A stretch of DNA of 64,000 nt from Micromonospora siamensis (lineage in GTDB: Bacteria; Actinomycetota; Actinomycetes; Mycobacteriales; Micromonosporaceae), in NCBI RefSeq assembly GCF_900090305.1, contig NZ_LT607751.1, positions 5,084,001-5,148,000 of the forward strand. The letters are read 5' to 3'. Both the position numbers and the translations under genes were made by a program. The notes beneath the pieces are model-generated. The model ran no database searches and was not told where the DNA came from. It saw nothing but the letters and a program-made list of their open reading frames with translations. Below are positions 52,794 to 61,639 of this stretch, one piece after another. Within the stretch, counting starts at the first letter, position 1. Every line of letters begins with the position of its first letter.

Positions 52794-54023
52794 TCAGCAG
52801 CCGATGACCCAGTAGCTGGGGCCGGTCTGCTTGAGGGTGGTCGTGTAGAAGGTGTTGTAGAGGCCCATCCGCTGGTTGCTGCCCAGCGCGTAGGCGTACC
52901 CGCCGGACTGGTAGGCGCGGCCCGCGGTCACGTGGGCGTAGTTGCTGGCCGTCACGCAGGTCGGCGACGCCGTCGGGGACGCCGTCGGGGACGGGGTGGG
53001 CGTCGGGGACGCGGTCGCCGTCGGGGTCGGGCTCGGGCTCGGCGAGGCGCCGCCCAGGCCGAAGAAGAGCGCGTCCCGGTACGTCGAGCAGATGGTGTCC
53101 AGGAAGTAGGCGGCCACGTTGCCGCACTGGTCGGCGCCGGTGCCCGGGTCGACGGGCGTGCCGTGGCCCATCCCGGAGACCCGGTAGAGGCGGACGGCGT
53201 CGTTGCCGTAGACCTCCAGGCTGGTGCCGCCGGGCAGGGACGCGGTGCTGGTCGGGGTCTGCGAGACGCCGAGCACGTTGGTCCACTGGTCGCGGGACTC
53301 GGCCGCGTTGAGCGGGGCCACCGTGGTGTCGGAGGTGCCGTGCCAGATCGCCACCCGGGGCCGCGGGCCGGCATAGCCGGAGTACGCGCCGCGCACCAGG
53401 TCACCCCAGGCCGTCGGGCTCTTGTCCACCCCCGGGTTCATGCAGGAGTACGCGCTGGTGGTGCTGGTGGCGCAGCGGTACGGGAGGCCGGCGACGACCG
53501 AGCCGGCGGCGAACACGTCCGGGTAGGTGGCCAGCATGACCGCGCTCATCGCCCCGCCGGCGGAGAGCCCGCTGACGAAGACCCGGGCGGGGTCGACGGC
53601 GTAGTTGCTCTTCGCGTAGTCGACCATCTGCTTGACGGACAGGGCCTCGCCCTGTCCCCGGGCGGTGTCCCCGGTGGCGAACCAGTTGAAGCAGGAGCTG
53701 GAGTTGTTGGAACTGGCCTGCTGCGGCACGATCAGCGCGAACTTCCAGAGGTCGGCGTACTTCTGCCAGCCGGAGTTGGTGAAGTAGCCCGAGGCGTTCT
53801 GGGTGCAGCCGTGCAGCAGCACCACCGCCGGGGCGCCTGACGGCAGGCCGTTCGGGCGGTAGGCGTACATGCTGAGGTTGCCGGGGTTGGAGCCGAAGCC
53901 GGTGACCTGGGTGAGCGTGGCGGCCTGGGCGGGCGCGGCGACGGCGACGACGGTGGCGGCGGCGAGCGCGGCCCCGGCGACCGCCCCGGCGATTCTGGCG
54001 AGGATGGATGAGCGGCGGCGCAC
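52794..54023 (-). CDS. Secreted PHB-depolymerase-type esterase with Pro/Thr linker and C-terminal domain
   Basis: 409 residues from GTG 54023 (GGGAGG 5 nt upstream). Signal peptide RRRSSILARIAGAVAGAALAAATVVAVAAPAQA at the start. Catalytic domain (~35-325): APAVVLLHGCTQNASGY, nucleophile FVSGLSAGGAMSAVMLATYPD (GLSAG), IWHGTSDTTVAP and MGHGTPVD. This is the LpqC/PHB depolymerase and feruloyl esterase type. A linker of PSPSPTPTATASPTP follows (~330-360), then a ~52-residue end domain with two cysteines (CVTASNYAHVTAGRAYQSGGYAYALG...VIGC) that may bind polysaccharide or polymer. It is likely a secreted polymer esterase; the exact substrate is open. Confidence 0.88.
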   Translation of the reverse strand: MRRRSSILARIAGAVAGAALAAATVVAVAAPAQAATLTQVTGFGSNPGNLSMYAYRPNGLPSGAPAVVLLHGCTQNASGYFTNSGWQKYADLWKFALIVPQQASSNNSSSCFNWFATGDTARGQGEALSVKQMVDYAKSNYAVDPARVFVSGLSAGGAMSAVMLATYPDVFAAGSVVAGLPYRCATSTTSAYSCMNPGVDKSPTAWGDLVRGAYSGYAGPRPRVAIWHGTSDTTVAPLNAAESRDQWTNVLGVSQTPTSTASLPGGTSLEVYGNDAVRLYRVSGMGHGTPVDPGTGADQCGNVAAYFLDTICSTYRDALFFGLGGASPSPSPTPTATASPTPTPSPTASPTASPTCVTASNYAHVTAGRAYQSGGYAYALGSNQRMGLYNTFYTTTLKQTGPSYWVIGC

Positions 54024-54189
54024 GGCGACCTCCCGATGATGGGTTGTGAACTGGGTCACTCCCGAGTTGCCGCGACGTTACGTCCGTGTTTCCGACCGGC
54101 GACATGGGCCGCGCTCACACATTCGCTTCCGCCGATGTGTCGGCTGCGGCGCCGCCGCGGCGCGGGGCCCGGGACACCTCTCTCGCTGC

Positions 54190-54274
54190 CTACAGACTTG
54201 AGAGCACAGACGACTCACGTGCCGGTCCCCCGCCCGACGCCTCCGGTGAGTCGTTGGCGCTCTCAAGTCCGTAG
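54190..54274. repeat. 29-bp imperfect inverted repeat (dispersed palindrome element)
   Basis: Left arm 54190-54218 (CTACAGACTTGAGAGC then ACAGACGACTCAC) and right arm 54246-54274 (GTGAGTCGTTGG then CGCTCTCAAGTCCGTAG) pair with a few mismatches around a 27-nt loop. A single arm is at 4559-4587. The rest of the 54024-54437 gap holds no recognisable gene. Confidence 0.8.
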
Positions 54275-54437
54275 CGGCGCCGAGCCTCCGTCGGCCCGCG
54301 CGGCGCGAGAGTCGGCACGCGCGGCGCGAGTCGGCACCGCGCGGCGGGGATGCGGGACCCGGGTCCGCGCGGTCCGCGGGTGACCGGGCTTTCGTGTCTG
54401 CCCGGCCTGTGTCGGTCCGGTTGGTAACGTCCGCTCC

Positions 54438-56261
54438 GTGCCGAGTTCACCGTCCCTGGTCGACGGCCCCGCCCCCGCCGCGCCGGTCGCCCGCCGGGAC
54501 CGCCGGGCCGACCTGGTGGTGGCGGTCGCCGCGGTGGCCCTGGCGTTCTGGGTGACCTGCGGACTGTGGCGGAACCCGAACGGCCGGGCGATCACCGTCA
54601 ACTCCAGCGACCAGGCGCTCTTCGAATGGCTGCTGGCCTTCGGCGGGCACGCGCTCACCCACGGCGAGAACCCCTTCTTCACCCACCTGATCAACGTCCC
54701 CGACGGCGTCAACCTCGCCGTCAACACCTCGATCACCGTGTACGCGGCGGTCTTCGCCCCGCTGACGTACCTGGTCGGGCCGCCGGCCACCTTCCTGGTG
54801 GTGCTGACGCTGAACCTGGCCGCCACCGGGCTGGCCTGGTACTGGCTGCTCAGCCGGCACCTGGTCGGCAGCCGGCTGGCCGCCGGGGCGGGCGCGCTGT
54901 TCATCGCGTACTCGCCCGGGATGGTGTCGCACGCCAACGCCCACCTGAACTGGACCGCCGGTTGGCTGGTGCCGCTGCTGGTGTGGGCGCTGTTCGCGCT
55001 GCGCCGGCCCGGGAACTGGGCGCGCGGCGGGGTGCTGCTCGGGGTGCTGGTGGCGGTGGCCTTCTCCATCGCCGCCGAGGGGCTCTTCTTCGCCGCCCTG
55101 GCGCTGGCCCTCTTCCTCGCCGTGTGGACCGCGCACCCGGCCCGGCGCGCCGAGGCCCGCGCGGCGCTGCCGCACTTCCTGCGCGGGCTCGGGGTGGCCG
55201 CGCTGGTGGCGGGGGCGCTGCTGGCGTACCCGCTGTGGCTGCACTTCGCCGGGCCGCAGCGGTACCACGGCACCGGCTTCGACCCGATGATCCACTCGGA
55301 GGACATCGCGGCGTTCGGGGCGTACCCGCAGCGGTCGCTGGCCGGCGCGGCCGGGCTGGGCACCGCGCTGGCCCCGAACCCGACCGAGGAGAACTCCTTC
55401 TTCGGGGTGCCGCTGCTGCTGCTCGCCGTGGCCTGCTTCGCGCTGCTGTGGCGGCGGGCCACCCCGGCCCGCCGGGCCACCCTGGCCGCGCTGGGCGTCA
55501 CCGCGGTGGTCTTCGGGGTGCTGTCGTTGGGCCCGGAGGCGAAGTGGGACGGCCGGCGCACCGGGCAACTGCTGCCGTTCGGCGTGCTGGACAACCTGCC
55601 GGTGGTCAACGCCGCGCTGCCCTCCCGGCTGGCGCTGGTGGTCGCCCCGGTGATCGGGTTGCTGCTGGCGTACGCCATCGACAGCCTGCGGGCCGACCCG
55701 CCGCGCGCCCGGGCGGCCGGCCCGGCGTGGCTGGCCGGTTTCGCGGTGGCGCTGCTGCCGCTGCTGCCGGTCCCGCTGGCCACCAGCGCCCGCGAACCGG
55801 TCCCGGCGTTCATCACCTCCGGCGCCTGGAAACGCCACGTCCCGCCCGACGGGGTCCTCACCCCGCTGCCGCTGACCCTCGACGTCACCCCCGACGGCCA
55901 GCGCTGGCAGGCGTACGCCCTGGCCCACCGGCAGGGCGAGTTCCGCATCCCGGCGGGGTTCTTCCTCGGCCCCGGCGGCCCGGACGGCCGGGGCCGGATC
56001 GGCCCGCCGCCGCGCACCTTCGACACCCTGATGGACCAGGCCGGCCGGACCGGGCTGATGCCGATCATCACCGACGGCAGCATCCGGCTCTGCCGCGCCG
56101 ACCTGCGCTACTGGGGGGTCAGCGCGGTGGTGCTGGCCGACCGGGTGCACGGCGCGAAGTACGACCTCGACGAGGACGCCCTGAAGCGCACCGCCACCGC
56201 GATCCTCGGCCCCCCGCAGCGGGTCGAGGACGTCTGGCTCTGGACCGTGCCGGGTGACTGA
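54438..56261 (+). CDS. Large polytopic membrane protein, GT-C-like (possible glycosyltransferase)
   Basis: 607 residues from GTG 54438. About ten to twelve membrane segments in the first ~450 residues: FWVTCGLWRNPNGRAITVNSSDQALFEWLLAFGGHALTHGENPFFTHLINVPDGVNLAVNTS is a long outer loop after the first helix with the acidic residues of GT-C proteins, then helices, then a soluble C-terminal part (~455-607) with YALAHRQGEFRIPAGFFLGP and LRYWGVSAVVL. Fits actinobacterial membrane proteins annotated as glycosyltransferase or unknown. Its ligand is not deducible. Lies just before lipB on the same strand, 52 bp away. Confidence 0.8.
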   Translation: MPSSPSLVDGPAPAAPVARRDRRADLVVAVAAVALAFWVTCGLWRNPNGRAITVNSSDQALFEWLLAFGGHALTHGENPFFTHLINVPDGVNLAVNTSITVYAAVFAPLTYLVGPPATFLVVLTLNLAATGLAWYWLLSRHLVGSRLAAGAGALFIAYSPGMVSHANAHLNWTAGWLVPLLVWALFALRRPGNWARGGVLLGVLVAVAFSIAAEGLFFAALALALFLAVWTAHPARRAEARAALPHFLRGLGVAALVAGALLAYPLWLHFAGPQRYHGTGFDPMIHSEDIAAFGAYPQRSLAGAAGLGTALAPNPTEENSFFGVPLLLLAVACFALLWRRATPARRATLAALGVTAVVFGVLSLGPEAKWDGRRTGQLLPFGVLDNLPVVNAALPSRLALVVAPVIGLLLAYAIDSLRADPPRARAAGPAWLAGFAVALLPLLPVPLATSAREPVPAFITSGAWKRHVPPDGVLTPLPLTLDVTPDGQRWQAYALAHRQGEFRIPAGFFLGPGGPDGRGRIGPPPRTFDTLMDQAGRTGLMPIITDGSIRLCRADLRYWGVSAVVLADRVHGAKYDLDEDALKRTATAILGPPQRVEDVWLWTVPGD

Positions 56262-56313
56262 CGCAACGTTGCTCACCCCAGGTGACCGACGGGTACGGGT
56301 CTAGGCTGGGCTG

Positions 56314-56955
56314 GTGAGCACGACGACTTCCGGCCTGAGCGCCGTCCGCGCGGGTCAGCTCGACTACCTGGCCGCCTGGGACGAGCAGCGCCGGCTGCAC
56401 GAGTCGGTGGTGGCGGGTGAGCGGGGCGACACCGTGCTGCTGCTGGAGCACCCGAGCGTCTACACCGCCGGCAAGCGCACCGAGCCGTGGGACCGCCCGA
56501 TGGACGGCACCCCGGTGGTCGACGTCGACCGCGGCGGCAAGATCACCTGGCACGGTCCGGGGCAGCTGGTCGGCTATCCCATCGTCAGGCTGCCCGACCC
56601 GGTCGACGTGGTCGCCTACGTCCGCCGCACCGAGCAGCTGCTGATCGACGTCTGCGCCGAGTTCGGGCTGGCCGCCGGCCGGGTCGAGGGGCGCAGCGGG
56701 GTGTGGGTGCCGGAGGACGACCGGGGGCCGGCCCGCAAGGTGGCCGCCATCGGCATCCGGGTCGCCCGGGGCGTCACCCTGCACGGCTTCTCGATCAACT
56801 GTGACTGCGAGCTGACGTACTTCGACCGGATCGTCCCGTGCGGCATCCGCGACGCCGGGGTCACCTCGCTCACCGCCGAGCTGGGCCGCCCGGTCACCGT
56901 CGCCGACGTGCTGCCGGTGGCCGAGCGCCACCTGCCCACCCTCGTCACGGTCTGA
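56314..56955 (+). CDS. lipB: Octanoyltransferase (lipoate protein ligase B)
   Basis: 213 residues from GTG 56314. It moves octanoate from acyl carrier protein onto lipoyl domains of SucB and Gcv[38 protein letters not shown] (core motif), [22 protein letters not shown] with the catalytic Lys, and [17 protein letters not shown] with the catalytic Cys are all intact. LipA, which adds the sulfurs, is 4.7 kb downstream; in mycobacteria they are adjacent. Confidence 0.95.
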   Translation: MSTTTSGLSAVRAGQLDYLAAWDEQRRLHESVVAGERGDTVLLLEHPSVYTAGKRTEPWDRPMDGTPVVDVDRGGKITWHGPGQLVGYPIVRLPDPVDVVAYVRRTEQLLIDVCAEFGLAAGRVEGRSGVWVPEDDRGPARKVAAIGIRVARGVTLHGFSINCDCELTYFDRIVPCGIRDAGVTSLTAELGRPVTVADVLPVAERHLPTLVTV

Positions 56956-57055
56956 CGGGAACTTTCTCCGGCGCGTTGTCCCCCGGGGCGTCGGCCCGAT
57001 CGTCCCTATGGTGAGAGCCGGCGACCCCGCCGGCCACGACCGCAGGAGACGAACC

Positions 57056-57400
57056 ATGCCCATGTACGCCGCCCTCATCTACAGCGCCGACGTCGACTGG
57101 ACCCGACCGGAGTACGCCGAGGGGATGAAGGAGTACAACGAGTTCGGGGCCGCCGCCGCGGCGGTGATCCGGGGCGGCAGCGCCCTCTACCCGACCGCCA
57201 CCGCCACCACCGTCCGGGTCACCGGCGGCAAGGGTGGCGACGTGCTCACCACCGATGGCCCGTACGCCGAGACCAAGGAGGCGCTGACCGGCTTCTACCT
57301 GCTGGACTGCGCCGACCTGGACGAGGCGGTGAAGGTCGCCGCGACCATCCCGGCCGCCTGGTCCGGCGCGGTGGAGGTCCGCCCGGTCATCCAGTTCTGA
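57056..57400 (+). CDS. YCII/DGPF-domain protein paired with an ECF42 sigma factor
   Basis: 114 residues from ATG 57056 with CAGGAG 6 nt upstream. MYAALIYSADVDWTRPEY at the start and LTTDGPYAETKEALTGFYLLDCADLDEAVKVAATIP carry the DGPF signature (as DGPYAETKE). It ends 2 bp before the sigma-factor gene. ECF42-group sigma factors are known to sit beside one or more DGPF-domain genes and activate them; their role is tied in some streptomycetes to antibiotic production. Function of the protein is unknown. Confidence 0.9.
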   Translation: MPMYAALIYSADVDWTRPEYAEGMKEYNEFGAAAAAVIRGGSALYPTATATTVRVTGGKGGDVLTTDGPYAETKEALTGFYLLDCADLDEAVKVAATIPAAWSGAVEVRPVIQF

Positions 57401-57401
57401 G

Positions 57402-58634
57402 GTGCCGTCGGTGCTGCCCGGTGACGCGGCGGTGGCCAGGGTGGTCCGCGACGAGCGGGCCCGCATCCTGGCCACGCTGGTCCGCGTCACCGGCAGCCTG
57501 GACCTGGCCGAGGACGCCACCCAGGACGCCGTGGTCAGGGCGCTGGAGTCCTGGCCGCGCGACGGCGTACCGGACAACCCGCGCGCCTGGCTGCTGGTGG
57601 TGGCCCGGCGGCGGGCGGTGGACCTGATCCGCCGGGAGGCGAACCGGACGGTCAAGGAGGCGGCGGCGATGGCCCTGCTCGACCCGGAGCCCGAGCCGCC
57701 CGCCACGGTCCGCGACGACCTGCTGCGGCTGGTCTTCACCTGCTGCCACCCGGCGCTGTCCCTGGACGCGCAGGTGGCGTTGGCGCTGCGGACCCTGGCC
57801 GGGTTGAGCACCGCCGAGGCGGCCCGGGCCCTGCTGCTGCCCGAGGCGACCCTGGCCAAGCGGCTGACCCGGGCCAAGCAGAAGATCACCCGGGCGCGGA
57901 TCCCCTACCGGGTGCCGGAGGCCGAAGAGCTGCCCGACCGGCTCACCGGTGTCGCCACCACCGTCTATCTGATCTTCAACGAGGGCTACGCGGCCGGCGC
58001 GGGCGACGACCTGGTCCGGGGGCCGCTGGCCGACGAGGCGCTGCGGCTGGCGAGGCTGCTCGCCGAGCTGATGCCGGACGAGCCGACCGTGCTCGGGCTG
58101 CTCGCCCTGCTGCTGCTCCAGGACTCCCGGCGGGCGGCCCGCACCGGTCCGGACGGCAGGCTGCTGCTCCTGCCCGAACAGGACCGGTCGCGCTGGGACC
58201 GGGCCGCGATCGTCGCCGGGGTGGAGCTGGTCGGGCGGGCGCTGCGCCGCACCCCCGACCATCCCGACCGGTACGTCGTGCAGGCCGCCATCGCCGCCTG
58301 CCACGCCCTCGCCCCGACGTACGACCGGACGCCGTGGGACGCGGTGGTCTCCTGGTACGACGTGCTGCTGACCGTGCACGACACCCCCGTGGTCCGGCTG
58401 AACCGGGCGGCGGCGGTGGCCGAGCGGGACGGGCCGGCGGCCGGGCTGGCGCTGGTCGACGCCCTGGCCGGGCTCACTGGCTATCCGTGGTGGCACGCCA
58501 CCCGCGCCGAGCTGCTGCGCCGCCTGGAGCGGCCGGCGGACGCGGCGGACGCGTACGACCGGGCGCTGGCCCTGGAGCTGAGCGCACCGCAGGCCGCGCA
58601 CCTGCGCCGCCGCCGGGCCGGACTGCCCGCGTAA
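57402..58634 (+). CDS. ECF42-group RNA polymerase sigma factor with TPR-like C-terminal extension
   Basis: 410 residues from GTG 57402, 1 bp after the YCII stop. Sigma region 2: RILATLVRVTGSLDLAEDATQDAVVRALESWPRDGVPDNPRAWLLVVARRRAVDLIRR; region 4: LRTLAGLSTAEAARALLLPEATLAKRLTRAKQKI. The ~220-residue C-terminal part (DUF6596, TPR-like; AATVYLIFNEGYAA-like segment as TTVYLIFNEGYAAG, and NRAAAVAERDGPAAGLALVDAL) is the ECF42 hallmark and is needed for activity in studied members. No anti-sigma factor is present, as expected for this group. Likely drives the YCII gene. Confidence 0.92.
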   Translation: MPSVLPGDAAVARVVRDERARILATLVRVTGSLDLAEDATQDAVVRALESWPRDGVPDNPRAWLLVVARRRAVDLIRREANRTVKEAAAMALLDPEPEPPATVRDDLLRLVFTCCHPALSLDAQVALALRTLAGLSTAEAARALLLPEATLAKRLTRAKQKITRARIPYRVPEAEELPDRLTGVATTVYLIFNEGYAAGAGDDLVRGPLADEALRLARLLAELMPDEPTVLGLLALLLLQDSRRAARTGPDGRLLLLPEQDRSRWDRAAIVAGVELVGRALRRTPDHPDRYVVQAAIAACHALAPTYDRTPWDAVVSWYDVLLTVHDTPVVRLNRAAAVAERDGPAAGLALVDALAGLTGYPWWHATRAELLRRLERPADAADAYDRALALELSAPQAAHLRRRRAGLPA

Positions 58635-58644
58635 CCTGCTGGGG

Positions 58645-59037
58645 GTGCGTATCGACCTGGTCACCCTCGTGGTCGCCGACTACGACCCCGCGATCGACTT
58701 CTTCACCGAGGTGCTCGGCTTCGAACTGGTCGAGGACACCCCGTCGCTGACCAACGACGGCCGACCGAAGCGCTGGGTGGTGGTCCGCCCGCCGGGCGGC
58801 GGCACCGGCCTGTTGCTGGCCCGCGCCGACGGTGAGCGGCAGCAGGGCGCGGTGGGCGACCAGACCCACGGCCGGGTCGGCTTCTTCCTCCAGGTCGACG
58901 ACTTCGACGCCACCTACGCGCGGATGGTCGAGGCGCGGGTCGAGTTCGTGAAGCCGCCGCGCACCGAGCCGTACGGCCGGGTGGCCGTCTTCCGGGACCT
59001 CGCCGGCAACCCGTGGGACCTGCTCGGCCCCGCCTGA
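58645..59037 (+). CDS. VOC-superfamily (glyoxalase-like) protein
   Basis: 130 residues from GTG 58645. [29 protein letters not shown] and [27 protein letters not shown]...[18 protein letters not shown] are the two beta-alpha-beta-beta-beta units of the vicinal oxygen chelate fold. The metal residues are not fully canonical (Glu in place of the first His is not certain). Ten bp after the ECF42 gene on the same strand, so possibly part of its operon and regulon. Activity unknown. Confidence 0.85.
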   Translation: MRIDLVTLVVADYDPAIDFFTEVLGFELVEDTPSLTNDGRPKRWVVVRPPGGGTGLLLARADGERQQGAVGDQTHGRVGFFLQVDDFDATYARMVEARVEFVKPPRTEPYGRVAVFRDLAGNPWDLLGPA

Positions 59038-59071
59038 ACCCGCTCGCCCCTCAACCGGTAAGGACCCCTTG

Positions 59072-59896
59072 ATGACCGACGTGATGTCACCGCAGCGGCA
59101 GATCGCCGAGGAGCTGCACGTGTCGCCGACCTTCGACGCGGCGCGGGAGATCGAGCGCCGGGTGGTGTTCCTCGCCGACCGGCTGGTCGACGCCGGGCTG
59201 CGGACGCTGGTGCTCGGCATCAGCGGCGGCGTGGACTCGACCACCGCAGGCCGGCTCTGCCAACTGGCGGTGGAACGTGCCCGGGAGGCCGGCCACCGGT
59301 GCGAGTTCGTCGCCATGCGGCTGCCGTACGGGGTGCAGGCCGACGAGCACCACGCCCAGACGGCGCTGGCGTTCATCCGCGCCGACCGGGTGCTCACCGT
59401 GGACGTCAAGCCGGCCAGCGATGCCGCCCTGGACGCGCTGGTCGCCGCCGGGCTGGCCTTCCGCGACGCCGCCCAGCAGGACTTCGTGCACGGCAACATC
59501 AAGGCCCGCCAGCGGATGATCGCCCAGTACGCGGTGGCCGGCGCGACGGCCGGGCTGGTGGTCGGCACCGACCACGCCGCCGAGGCGGTCACCGGCTTCT
59601 TCACCAAGCACGGCGACGGCGCGGCGGACGTCGTACCGCTGACCGGGCTGACCAAGCGGCGGGTGCGGGCCATGGCCGCCGCGCTGGGAGCCCCGGCCGA
59701 ACTGGTCGGCAAGGCGCCCACCGCCGACCTGGAGAGCCTGGCCCCGGGCAAGCTCGACGAGGACGCGCTGGGGCTGACGTACGAACAGATCGACGACTAC
59801 CTGGAGGGCCGGCCCGTGCCGGCGGAGGTGGAGGCGGCGCTGGTGGCCCGCTACCGGGCCACCGACCACAAGCGCCAGTTGCCCATCGCTCCCTGA
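59072..59896 (+). CDS. nadE: Ammonia-dependent NAD synthetase
   Basis: 274 residues from ATG 59072 (AAGGAC 8 nt upstream; the TTG one codon earlier is not needed). Last step of NAD synthesis, amidating deamido-NAD with ammonia. The P-loop-like ATP motif [17 protein letters not shown] (near residue 50), the [15 protein letters not shown] loop, [51 protein letters not shown] and the C-terminal TDHKRQLP match the short NadE of E. coli type. There is no glutaminase domain, so ammonia is the donor. nadA is 46 kb upstream in the same window. Confidence 0.95.
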   Translation: MTDVMSPQRQIAEELHVSPTFDAAREIERRVVFLADRLVDAGLRTLVLGISGGVDSTTAGRLCQLAVERAREAGHRCEFVAMRLPYGVQADEHHAQTALAFIRADRVLTVDVKPASDAALDALVAAGLAFRDAAQQDFVHGNIKARQRMIAQYAVAGATAGLVVGTDHAAEAVTGFFTKHGDGAADVVPLTGLTKRRVRAMAAALGAPAELVGKAPTADLESLAPGKLDEDALGLTYEQIDDYLEGRPVPAEVEAALVARYRATDHKRQLPIAP

Positions 59897-59899
59897 GCG

Positions 59900-59940
59900 G
59901 CGGGCGGAGGGGCCCCTGGTCGGGACCCCTCCGGCCCGCT
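59900..59940. terminator. Bidirectional terminator between nadE and the AspRS gene
   Basis: GCGGGC-GAGGGG-CCC and GGG-CCCCTC-GCCCGC pair with small mismatches around a TGGTC loop, between the convergent ends of nadE (+) and the AspRS gene (-). Confidence 0.75.
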
Positions 59941-61226
59941 CAGGGCGTGAGGCGGTGCAGGTCGCGCGGGAACGCGGTCACCTCGCGGACGTTCGCCGCG
60001 CCGGTCAGCCGGGCGACGAAGCGTTCCAGGCCGATCGCGAAGCCGCCGTGCGGCGGCATCCCGTGCCGGAACGCGTCCAGGTAGCCGGCGTACGGCTCGA
60101 CCGGCTCGCCGCGGGCGGCCAGCGCCGCCAGGTAGTCGGCGTGCCGGTGCAGCCGCTGCCCGCCGGTGACCAGCTCCACACCGCGGAAGAGCAGGTCGAA
60201 CCCGTTCGAGTACGCCGGCCGCGCCGGGTCCGGGTGGGTGTAGAACGGCCGCTTCGCCATCGGGTACCCGGTGACGAAGAGGAACTCCGACCCGTGCTCG
60301 CGGCGGGCCCACTCCCCCAGCGCCCGCTCGTGCGCCGGCGCGAGGTCCGGCTCGTCGGCGGGCGCCCCGGCGATCTTCAGCGCCTCGGTGAAGTGCACGG
60401 CGGGGATCTCGGCGGGCACCTCGGGTGGCTCGATCCCGAGGGTGGTCAGGGCGTCGCCCGCCCGCTCTCCCACCGCGCCCAGCATCCCGACCAGGACGGC
60501 GCGCAACACGCGCATCACGTCCCGGTGGTCGGCCACGAAGCCCAGCTCCACGTCGAGCGAGGTGTACTGCGCCAGGTGCCGGGCGGTGTCGTGCGGCTCG
60601 GCCCGGAACACCGGGCCCACCTCGTACACGCGCTCGAAGACGCCCACCATGAGCTGCTTGTAGAACTGCGGCGACTGCGCCAGGTACGCCGGCCGGCCGA
60701 ACCAGTCCAGCGCGAAGACGTTCGCGCCGCTCTCGGTGGACCAGGCGACCACCTTCGGGGTGTGGATCTCGATGTGGCCGCGGGCGTCCAGCGTGGCCCG
60801 GAACCCCGCCACCGCCGCCGCCGAGATCCGCAGCGCCGCCGACCGGGTCGGGTGCCGCAGCGCGGTCGGCGCGTGGTCGAGCTGGGTGGGCAGGCCGGCG
60901 GTGAGCACCGGCCGGTACAGGTCGAACGGCGGTGGGACGGCGGGGTCGCCGAGCGGACGTACCGTCGGGTCGGTCAGCTCGACCCCGGCGGGCGCGGTCT
61001 CGTTCGTGACCACCGTGCCGACCACCTCGACGACGGTCTCCTCGGTGAGCCGCGTGAGCGCCGCGCGGCCGTCCGGGTCGGTGACCACCACCTGGGTCAG
61101 GCCGGCGGCGTCCCGGACGATCAGGAAGGCCACCGACTTGAGCAGCCGGCGGCGGTGCACCCAGCCGGCGACCCGCACGGTCGCGCCGACATGGGAGCTG
61201 AGCTGGGAGGACAGGATGCGTTGCAT
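59940..61226 (-). CDS. aspS2: Archaeal-type aspartate--tRNA(Asp/Asn) ligase (second AspRS)
   Basis: 428 residues from ATG 61226 (AGGAGGT 7 nt upstream), much shorter than the ~600-residue bacterial AspRS. Anticodon-binding OB fold at ~10-105 (GATVRVAGWVHRRRLLKSVAFLIVRDAAGLTQVVV), then the class II core: motif 2 VGPVFRAEPHDTARHLAQYTSLDVELGF and motif 3 GGFAIGLERFVARLTG. This is the archaeal genre, like the second AspRS of Deinococcus, usually non-discriminating: it charges both tRNA-Asp and tRNA-Asn with Asp. A T-box-like leader lies upstream. Whether the organism also has a bacterial-type AspRS cannot be seen here. Confidence 0.9.
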   Translation of the reverse strand: MQRILSSQLSSHVGATVRVAGWVHRRRLLKSVAFLIVRDAAGLTQVVVTDPDGRAALTRLTEETVVEVVGTVVTNETAPAGVELTDPTVRPLGDPAVPPPFDLYRPVLTAGLPTQLDHAPTALRHPTRSAALRISAAAVAGFRATLDARGHIEIHTPKVVAWSTESGANVFALDWFGRPAYLAQSPQFYKQLMVGVFERVYEVGPVFRAEPHDTARHLAQYTSLDVELGFVADHRDVMRVLRAVLVGMLGAVGERAGDALTTLGIEPPEVPAEIPAVHFTEALKIAGAPADEPDLAPAHERALGEWARREHGSEFLFVTGYPMAKRPFYTHPDPARPAYSNGFDLLFRGVELVTGGQRLHRHADYLAALAARGEPVEPYAGYLDAFRHGMPPHGGFAIGLERFVARLTGAANVREVTAFPRDLHRLTP

Positions 61227-61239
61227 GGTGGCTACCTCC

Positions 61240-61515
61240 TCGATCGATCGCAACGCGACCCCAGGCAGGTGTGGGCGAGCGGGAACCTCGCGGTGCCACC
61301 ACACCTTCGCCCCCGGTCGCCCGGGGGCCTCGTTCGTCGCCTTTTCGCCGGGGCCAGCCGGGCGGGTTCTACTGGGCGACACGTCGCCGTTCTTCCCGCG
61401 GCTCGGGAGGGTCTTCGCGCCCCGGCGCCGGACCGCCTCCCAGCAACTCGGCGGCTCTCTGCACCGGCGGGTCGGGGCGGTACTCGTCTCCGTCGCAGCC
61501 GTGCCGGCACGCTAG
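61240..61515 (-). promoter_or_regulatory. T-box-like leader (tRNA-sensing riboswitch) upstream of the AspRS gene
   Basis: Read on the minus strand: an AGTA element (61481-61484) and CAGAGAGCC (61453-61461) resemble Stem I landmarks. The T-box sequence TGGCACCGCG is at 61289-61298. AGGTGTG (61300-61306) can pair with CACACCT (61267-61273) to enclose it, as in the antiterminator/antisequestrator. The T-box bases GGTGGC (61295-61300) are also complementary to GCCACC (61227-61232) just before the ATG, between ribosome site and start, so uncharged tRNA binding may free the start: translational control. A GAC specifier is possible but not proven. Confidence 0.75.
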
Positions 61516-61639
61516 CACCGCCGCCGCGCCGCTGTAACGGGGATTTCGGGGGTTGTGGTGGCCGGTGTCACAAGTTCTGTGGCGTGACGCCGGTCGCCCG
61601 ACGTTCATCGACGGCCACCATCGGGCGTAGGCTCGGTTT

